Assembly (NCBI GenBank): GCA_035517775.1
Contig: DATIYF010000089.1
Coordinates: forward strand, 1 to 64,000
Direction: 5' to 3'
Source of the DNA: DATIYF01 sp035517775
Lineage (GTDB): Bacteria; Acidobacteriota; Terriglobia; Terriglobales; Acidobacteriaceae
Length of the DNA stretch: 64,000 nt
How positions within the stretch are numbered: position 1 is the first letter of the stretch; each line of letters opens with the position of its first letter. The translations under genes were made by a program, and so were the position numbers. Positions 58,496 to 64,000 of the stretch are shown piece by piece. A model generated the notes under the pieces. It made no database searches, was not told the DNA's origin, and worked only from the letters and a program-made list of their open reading frames with translations.

Positions 58496-60562
58496 ATGAA
58501 GATTGACCTGGCGCGATTCCACGAGACCTTCTTTCAGGAGGCCGCCGAGCATGTGAACACCATGGAATCGGGGCTGCTCAGCCTGGGCAAAGGGCCGGCC
58601 GACCCGGAAGTTCTGAACGCAATTTTCCGGGCCGCGCACTCCATCAAGGGAGGCAGCGGAACCTTCGGCTTCGAAGACATCACCCGGTTCACGCACCGCC
58701 TGGAAGAGTTGCTCGATGGGATGCGCCAAGGCAAAGTGGAGCCGACGCCAGAGCGCGTTCAACTGCTGCTGCGCTCCTGTGACGGCTTGCGCGGCCTGCT
58801 GGGAGCGGCCGAGAGCGGCGGTCCTCCGCCCGCGGAGTGCGAAGAGCTGCTGGAGAACCTGGCGGTGGCGCAGCGCAGCGGAGAGTTCTCGGCCAGCGAG
58901 CCGCATCGGTTGCGCGCCTGGGACCCGAAGATCAAGTTTGGCGGGCAGATGGGCTATGTAATCCGGTTCGCGCCGGCGCGAGATCTGTTCCACGAAGGCA
59001 TGGACCCGCTGCTGGTACTGCGCGAGCTGGCGCACCTGGGCACCCTGGAAGAAGTGACCGCCGACCTTTCGCAGCTGCCAGCCTTCGCTGAATTGCAGGC
59101 CGATACCTGCTACCTGGCATGGAACCTGCGGCTGATTACCGAAAAAGAGCCGGACGAAGTGCATGACGTCTTCGCCTTCGTGGAAGACGGCGCCGAGATC
59201 AAGATCGAGACGCTGCATCCGGCGGAGCAAGCCGCCGCCGAAGACGGCGGGGCGAAGAGCCAGCGCGCGGCGGCGCCCGGAGGGGCGCGGCGCCAGCATA
59301 GCCGCGATGCCGCCTCCATTCGGGTTTCGACGGAAAAAGTGGACCAGCTGATCAATCTGGTGGGGGAGCTGGTGATTGCGCAATCCATGACGGTCGAGAT
59401 CGTGAACCACTTCAGCCCGGAGCGGTTGCACGAGCTGCAAAGCGCACTGCATGAAGTGGGGCGCAACACGCGCGAGGTGCAGGAGCGGGTGATGAGCGTG
59501 CGCATGCTGCCGGTGGGCACGATTTTTTCCCGCCTGCCGCGCATCGTGCACGATATTGCCAACGCCTCAGGAAAGCAAATTCACGTGGAAATGTCGGGCG
59601 AAGACACGGAGCTGGACAAGACCGTGCTCGAAGGCATGATGGACCCTTTGACGCACCTGGTGCGCAACTCGGCCGATCACGGCATCGGCACCCCCGAGGA
59701 GCGGCGGGCGGCGGGCCGGCCGGAGCAAGGAATCATCCGCATTGCGGCGCGGCACGAGGGCGGCAACGTGGTGATCGAAGTCTCCGATGACGGCAACGGC
59801 CTGAACCTGGCGCGCATTCGCGAGAAAGCCATGGAGCGCGGTCTGATGACAGGCTCCGAAGAGCTGACCACGGAACAGATTCAGGCCCTCATTTTTCATC
59901 CCGGCTTTTCCACGCGAGATACGGTCAGCGAGGTCTCTGGGCGGGGCGTGGGCATGGACGTGGTGCGCAAGAACGTGGAGGCGCTGGGGGGAATCGTCAC
60001 GCTGAAGAGCGTGGAAGAAAAAGGCACGACGGTGGGCATCCGGCTGCCCCTGACCCTGGCGATTCTCGAGGGGCAGCTGGTGCGAGTGGGAAGGCAGACC
60101 TACGTGCTGCCGCTGGTTTCGATCGTGGAGTCTATTCGCCCCTTGCGCGAGCAGGTGATCACGGTAGCGGGCGAAGGCGAGGTGGTGATGGTGCGGCAGG
60201 AGCCGATTCCGCTGCTGCGCCTGCACCGCCTGTTCGGCGTGAGCACCGAAGTGGTGGACCCCTGGCGCGGTCTGGTGGCGGTAATCGAGCATGAAGGCAG
60301 GCGCTTTGCCTTGCTGGTGGATGAGCTGCTGGGCCAGCAGCAGGTGGTGATCAAGAACCTGCAGGCGAACTTCCGCCGGGTGCAGGGAACGATGGGCGCG
60401 ACCATCCTGGGGGATGGCTGCGTGACCCTGATTCTGGACGTGGCCGGGCTGGTGGAGCTGTCACGCAGGGCGGAGGCATTTCCGGGAAGCGCAAGGACGG
60501 GCCTGGACCGGGCGCTGCCGGGCGGGCCGGGGCCGGCTCCCGGAGGCCTGGCGGTGAACTAA
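58496..60562 (+). CDS. cheA: Chemotaxis histidine kinase CheA
   Basis: A 688-residue kinase. The P1 Hpt domain has the phospho-acceptor H48 in IFRAAHSIKGGSGTFGF. A P2-like region follows (YVIRFAPARDLFHEGMDPLLVLRELAHLGT ... DVFAFVEDGAEI), then the P3 dimerization helices (RVSTEKVDQLINLVGELVIAQ), the P4 kinase (HLVRNSADHGIGTPEERRAAG, SDDGNGLNLARI, RDTVSEVSGRGVGMDVVRKNV) and P5, the CheW-like domain (RVGRQTYVLPLVSIVESIRPL). It phosphorylates CheY under receptor control. The operon also holds STAS, CheY and two receptors, but no CheW, CheR or CheB inside the window. Confidence 0.92.
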   Translation: MKIDLARFHETFFQEAAEHVNTMESGLLSLGKGPADPEVLNAIFRAAHSIKGGSGTFGFEDITRFTHRLEELLDGMRQGKVEPTPERVQLLLRSCDGLRGLLGAAESGGPPPAECEELLENLAVAQRSGEFSASEPHRLRAWDPKIKFGGQMGYVIRFAPARDLFHEGMDPLLVLRELAHLGTLEEVTADLSQLPAFAELQADTCYLAWNLRLITEKEPDEVHDVFAFVEDGAEIKIETLHPAEQAAAEDGGAKSQRAAAPGGARRQHSRDAASIRVSTEKVDQLINLVGELVIAQSMTVEIVNHFSPERLHELQSALHEVGRNTREVQERVMSVRMLPVGTIFSRLPRIVHDIANASGKQIHVEMSGEDTELDKTVLEGMMDPLTHLVRNSADHGIGTPEERRAAGRPEQGIIRIAARHEGGNVVIEVSDDGNGLNLARIREKAMERGLMTGSEELTTEQIQALIFHPGFSTRDTVSEVSGRGVGMDVVRKNVEALGGIVTLKSVEEKGTTVGIRLPLTLAILEGQLVRVGRQTYVLPLVSIVESIRPLREQVITVAGEGEVVMVRQEPIPLLRLHRLFGVSTEVVDPWRGLVAVIEHEGRRFALLVDELLGQQQVVIKNLQANFRRVQGTMGATILGDGCVTLILDVAGLVELSRRAEAFPGSARTGLDRALPGGPGPAPGGLAVN

Positions 60563-60589
60563 GAAGAAGGTTCGAGTGGAGGCGCGAGC

Positions 60590-62389
60590 ATGAACTGGTT
60601 TAAGAACCTCAAGACGGTGGCAAAGCTGATCCTGGCTTTCTGCGTGGTGTGTGTACTCATGACGGTGGTTGGTTATGAGGGCATTTCCTCGGCCAGTACG
60701 CTGGACACCCTGATTGACAACCTGTACGAACGCGAAATGCTGGGGCTGGGCCACGTCAAGCAGGCCGGCCTTGACCGCGCCAACGTGGAGGAAGATGCGC
60801 GCGCCGCCATTTTGACTTCAGACAAAGCGGTCATGGAGCAGAAGGGGCGGGAGGTGGAGGAGGACTTCAGCGCCCTGAAAGACGATCTCGCCAAGGCGGA
60901 AAAAACAGTCGCCAGCGATGAGGACAAGGCCGAGCTGGCCAAGGTCAGGGAGGTCTTGCCCCAGTATGAGAATGCGATGAACCAGGTGGTGCAGTACGCG
61001 ATTGTGGACGATGACAAAAACGCGACTGCCACCCTGGAGAAAGCGGCGGCCACGGCGAAGCAGATGGAGCAGGCGCTCAACGACATGAGCGACACCAAGG
61101 CCAAAATCGGCAAGCAGGAGTACGACCAGGCGGAAGCGGTGTACGAGCACGTCCGCACGCTGCTGATCGGGATCGTGTGCTTCGCGGTGTTGTTTTCGAT
61201 CGGCGTGGGTTACCTCATCGCGCAGCTGATTGCCAATCCGCTGCGGCAGACGGTGGGGGTGCTGGAAAAAGTCGCGGATGGAGATATGACGGCGCGGCTG
61301 GAGATCGAAACCAGAGACGAAGTGGGCACCATGGCCAACGCGCTGAACCGGGCGACCGAAGCTATACGGGTGGCGCTCAGCGAGGTGCGCAGTTCGGCCG
61401 ACAGTATGGCGGGTTCGGCGCAGGGGCTGGCTTCCTCTTCGTCGCAGCTTTCGGCGGCGGTGCAACAGCTGGCTTCCGGGGCGCAGGAGCAGGCCTCCAG
61501 CCTGGAGGAGACCACGGCGACTATGGAGCAGATTACCTCCACGGTGAAGCAGAATGCCGACAATGCCAAGCAGGCGAACCAGGTGGCCAACAACTCGCGC
61601 GACACGGCGGAAAAGGGCGGCCAGGTGGTCACGGAAACGGTCGGCGCCATGGGCGAGATCAACGAGGCCTCGAAGAATATCGCCGAAATCATTACCACCA
61701 TTGACGAAATCGCCTTCCAGACCAATCTGCTGGCGCTGAATGCGGCAGTGGAGGCGGCGCGGGCGGGAGAGCAGGGCCGGGGGTTCGCGGTGGTGGCCGG
61801 CGAGGTGCGCAATCTGGCCCAGCGCAGCGCGGCCTCAGCCAAGGAGATCAAGCGGCTGATCCAGGATTCGGTGCGCAAGGTGGAAAACGGCTCCGGGCTG
61901 GTCAACAAAAGCGGCGAGACACTGCGGGAGATTGTGGCCTCGGTGAAGCGGGTGAACGACATTGTGGCGGAAATTTCCGCGGCCTCGCATGAGCAATCGG
62001 TAGGGGTGGAGCAGGTGAACAAAGCCATGATTCAAATGGACCAGGTCACACAGAACAACTCTTCCCAGACGGAAGAGCTTTCGGCCACGGCGGAGGCGCT
62101 CTCATCCACCGCGCAAAGCCTGTCGAGTCACGCTCAGCAACTGCAGGGGCTAGTGGGGAGATTCCGGGTAGATGAAGGGGGAGCGCGGCAGTCCATGGCG
62201 GCGCCCTCGCCTGCAAAGAGGGCGGTAGCTAGAACCAGCCCCAAGCCCCCAAGAACGCCGAAGGCCGCGAGCCGGCCGGCGGCGGAGCACGCGGCGGCAG
62301 CAGCGGTGGCGGCCGGCGCCGGCGTTTCCACCGCGAGCCCGCAGGCGGCTGCGCAAAGCGGCGAGGGGGAATCATTCGACGAGTTCTAG
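60590..62389 (+). CDS. Methyl-accepting chemotaxis protein 1
   Basis: A 599-residue receptor: TM1 (residues ~10-30), a ~150-residue periplasmic four-helix-bundle sensor, TM2 ([21 protein letters not shown]), HAMP ([23 protein letters not shown]) and a signalling domain with the hairpin tip [44 protein letters not shown]. The last ~65 residues are Ala/Pro/Lys-rich and end [10 protein letters not shown], without the NWETF-type tail. It is 27 bases after cheA and likely feeds it. It is closely similar to the next gene, which suggests duplication. Confidence 0.92.
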   Translation: MNWFKNLKTVAKLILAFCVVCVLMTVVGYEGISSASTLDTLIDNLYEREMLGLGHVKQAGLDRANVEEDARAAILTSDKAVMEQKGREVEEDFSALKDDLAKAEKTVASDEDKAELAKVREVLPQYENAMNQVVQYAIVDDDKNATATLEKAAATAKQMEQALNDMSDTKAKIGKQEYDQAEAVYEHVRTLLIGIVCFAVLFSIGVGYLIAQLIANPLRQTVGVLEKVADGDMTARLEIETRDEVGTMANALNRATEAIRVALSEVRSSADSMAGSAQGLASSSSQLSAAVQQLASGAQEQASSLEETTATMEQITSTVKQNADNAKQANQVANNSRDTAEKGGQVVTETVGAMGEINEASKNIAEIITTIDEIAFQTNLLALNAAVEAARAGEQGRGFAVVAGEVRNLAQRSAASAKEIKRLIQDSVRKVENGSGLVNKSGETLREIVASVKRVNDIVAEISAASHEQSVGVEQVNKAMIQMDQVTQNNSSQTEELSATAEALSSTAQSLSSHAQQLQGLVGRFRVDEGGARQSMAAPSPAKRAVARTSPKPPRTPKAASRPAAEHAAAAAVAAGAGVSTASPQAAAQSGEGESFDEF

Positions 62390-62447
62390 CGAGTATGAGA
62401 GGCCTCGGCCGGCGGCGCAACTTCGGGCACGAAAGGAATAACCAGCC

Positions 62448-64000
62448 ATGAAGTGGTTCAAGAATCTAAAGACAGTAGTCAAGCTGATGCTGGTCTTCGT
62501 TGTGTTTTCCGCGTTCATGGGCGCGGCAGGCTATGAAGGCATTTTCGCCGCCAACACTCTGAATAGCATGCTGAACACGCTGTATGAGCAACAACTGCTG
62601 GGTATTTCGGCGGTGCGCGGAGCCAATACCAGAATTCGCGCCATTGGGCAGGACGCGCGCGAAGCCATTATTTCCAACGATCAAACCGAAATCGCACAGA
62701 TCAACGACAAGATTGACAAGTCAATGGCGCTCTTAAACCAAAGGTTGGAGAAGGCCGAGGCGACCCTGACAACCGAGGAAGACCGGCAACGGATGGCCCA
62801 GGTTCGTCAGATCGTCCCGGAGTACGAGAGGAACATCAAGGAAATTCTCCGCTTGAGTTCGGCGGGGGACGACAAGAGCGCCATGCTGGTGATGAAGAAT
62901 GCGCATGCAGCGGAAGAGCAATTGGATGCCCTGATGACCGCTTTAAGCGACAGCAAAGAAAAGGAGGGGAAACAGGCTTATGACGATAGCGACGTGCTTT
63001 ATGCCCATTTGCGCGACCGGTTGATTGCCATCACGTGCATTGCGGTAGTGCTGTCGCTGGGGGCGGGCTACACAATCGCCCGCATGATCGCGAAGCCTCT
63101 GGTGGCTACCGTAGGGGTGCTGGAAAAGATGGCGGGGGGAGATATGACCGTCAGCCTGGAGGTGGACACCACGGACGAGGTAGGCCAGATGGCGGGGGCC
63201 CTGAATCACGCCGTGGAGGCCATTCGCGGGGCGTTGACGGAGGTGAGGAAATCGGCCGACAGCATGGCCAATTCCGCGCAGGAACTGGCCTCGGCCTCGG
63301 AGCAGTTGGCCTCGGGGGCGCAGGAGCAGGCCTCCAGCCTGGAGGAAACCACGGCCACGCTGGAGCAGATCACTTCCACGGTCAAGCAGAACGCCGATAA
63401 CGCCAAGCAGGCCAGCCAGGTGGCCAACGGTTCGCGCGATTCCGCCGAGAATGGCGGAAAGATCGTCTCTGATGCGGTGACGGCAATGGGGGCGATCAAT
63501 CAATCGTCGAAGAGCATAGCCGACATCATCACCACCATTGACGAAATCGCCTTCCAGACCAATCTGCTGGCCCTGAACGCGGCGGTGGAAGCGGCGCGCG
63601 CCGGCGAGCAGGGCCGGGGCTTTGCCGTGGTGGCCACCGAGGTCCGCAATCTCGCCCAGCGCAGCGCGACTTCGGCCAAGGAGATCAAGCACCTGATTCA
63701 GGATTCGGTGCGCAAGGTGGAGAACGGTTCTGACCTGGTGAACAAGAGTGGCGAGAGGCTGCGCGAGATCGTGGGTTCGGTGAAGCGGGTGAACGACATT
63801 GTGGCGGAAATCGCCGCCGCCTCGCACGAGCAGTCCATCGGTATCGAGCAGGTCAACAAGGCCATGGTGCAGATGGACCAGGTAACCCAGAACAACTCTT
63901 CGCAAACCGAGGAGCTTTCGGCCACCGCGCAAAATCTGGCCGGGCACAGCGAAGAACTGCAGGCGCTGGTCTCGCGTTTCCGCCTGAGCCGGGAGGGCAT
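62448..64000 (+). CDS. Methyl-accepting chemotaxis protein 2, C-terminus cut by window edge
   Basis: 517 codons from the ATG at 62448 run open to the window edge. It begins [20 protein letters not shown], nearly the same as MCP1 ([13 protein letters not shown]...), then a four-helix-bundle sensor that differs in sequence, TM2, HAMP, and the same hairpin tip block as MCP1. The signalling domains are nearly identical at DNA level over long stretches, while the sensors diverge: a duplicated receptor with a new ligand-binding part. The end of the protein and anything following in the operon lie outside. Confidence 0.92.
   Translation, partial: MKWFKNLKTVVKLMLVFVVFSAFMGAAGYEGIFAANTLNSMLNTLYEQQLLGISAVRGANTRIRAIGQDAREAIISNDQTEIAQINDKIDKSMALLNQRLEKAEATLTTEEDRQRMAQVRQIVPEYERNIKEILRLSSAGDDKSAMLVMKNAHAAEEQLDALMTALSDSKEKEGKQAYDDSDVLYAHLRDRLIAITCIAVVLSLGAGYTIARMIAKPLVATVGVLEKMAGGDMTVSLEVDTTDEVGQMAGALNHAVEAIRGALTEVRKSADSMANSAQELASASEQLASGAQEQASSLEETTATLEQITSTVKQNADNAKQASQVANGSRDSAENGGKIVSDAVTAMGAINQSSKSIADIITTIDEIAFQTNLLALNAAVEAARAGEQGRGFAVVATEVRNLAQRSATSAKEIKHLIQDSVRKVENGSDLVNKSGERLREIVGSVKRVNDIVAEIAAASHEQSIGIEQVNKAMVQMDQVTQNNSSQTEELSATAQNLAGHSEELQALVSRFRLSREG

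Noticed and set aside
57737..59551. 604-codon open frame on the minus strand
   Set aside because: Antisense to STAS, cheY and cheA; no recognisable motif.

Overview
The window is high-GC bacterial chromosome with dense coding on both strands. lpxB and an MsbA-like exporter imply an LPS-bearing diderm, and a BshB1-type deacetylase implies bacillithiol. Together with many secreted proteins of unknown role, TPR and winged-helix/TPR regulators, and dispersed short intergenic repeats, this best fits an Acidobacteriota genome. That assignment is inference from gene content; there is no rRNA or tRNA gene here to confirm it. I see no CRISPR array, intact insertion sequence, prophage or replication origin. 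Both ends cut genes: a LolA-like secreted protein on the left and a second methyl-accepting chemotaxis protein on the right.

Layout. 1-5.3 kb: truncated LolA-like protein, a secreted phosphoesterase, and a single-gene TIR / membrane helix / Ppx-GppA-like (ASKHA) fusion, which is the best candidate for something undescribed. 5.5-10 kb: a minus-strand formate/oxalate-type operon (YdeP-like molybdoenzyme, FdhD, OFA-family MFS carrier) with a strong hairpin directly upstream of its first ribosome-binding site. 10.3-19.6 kb: DinB-like protein, lipoprotein, TPR protein, OmpA-family lipoprotein with recognisable promoter and terminator, acyltransferase, uvrC, MscS-type channel and a helical-repeat protein. 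19.7-31 kb: BadF/NagK-type kinase divergent from a sodium/solute symporter, a winged-helix/TolB/TPR regulator, an APC permease, a TonB-like protein next to a LolA-M48 protease, gluconokinase and a secreted metallo-beta-lactamase-fold protein. 31-40 kb: xseB, a degenerate receiver, a prenyl diphosphate synthase, bshB1, an O-methyltransferase, a UPF0173 hydrolase, and hpt / GAF-GAF-SpoIIE phosphatase / lysA. 40-54 kb: two amidohydrolases, a di-heme oxidoreductase with a well-formed promoter, tlyA-nadK, yebC, a GNAT-fold protein, and lpxB divergent from the MsbA-like exporter. 54-64 kb: a frameshifted PD-(D/E)XK-type remnant, acs, a DUF4142 protein, and a chemotaxis operon (STAS-cheY-cheA-mcp-mcp).

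Cross-cutting structure. Several short repeat families lie between and sometimes inside genes. One intergenic family (core like TTAACCGCNGAG, followed by CGCAGAG/CAAAG-type steps) occurs about nine times and has been read through to make the C-terminal tail of FdhD. A small palindromic TGTGGGGAC element sits in-frame inside both lpxB and the divergent MsbA-like gene. Two genes have Shine-Dalgarno sequences inside or abutting stems, and a perfect CRP-type palindrome and a tandem operator-like repeat mark two other promoters.
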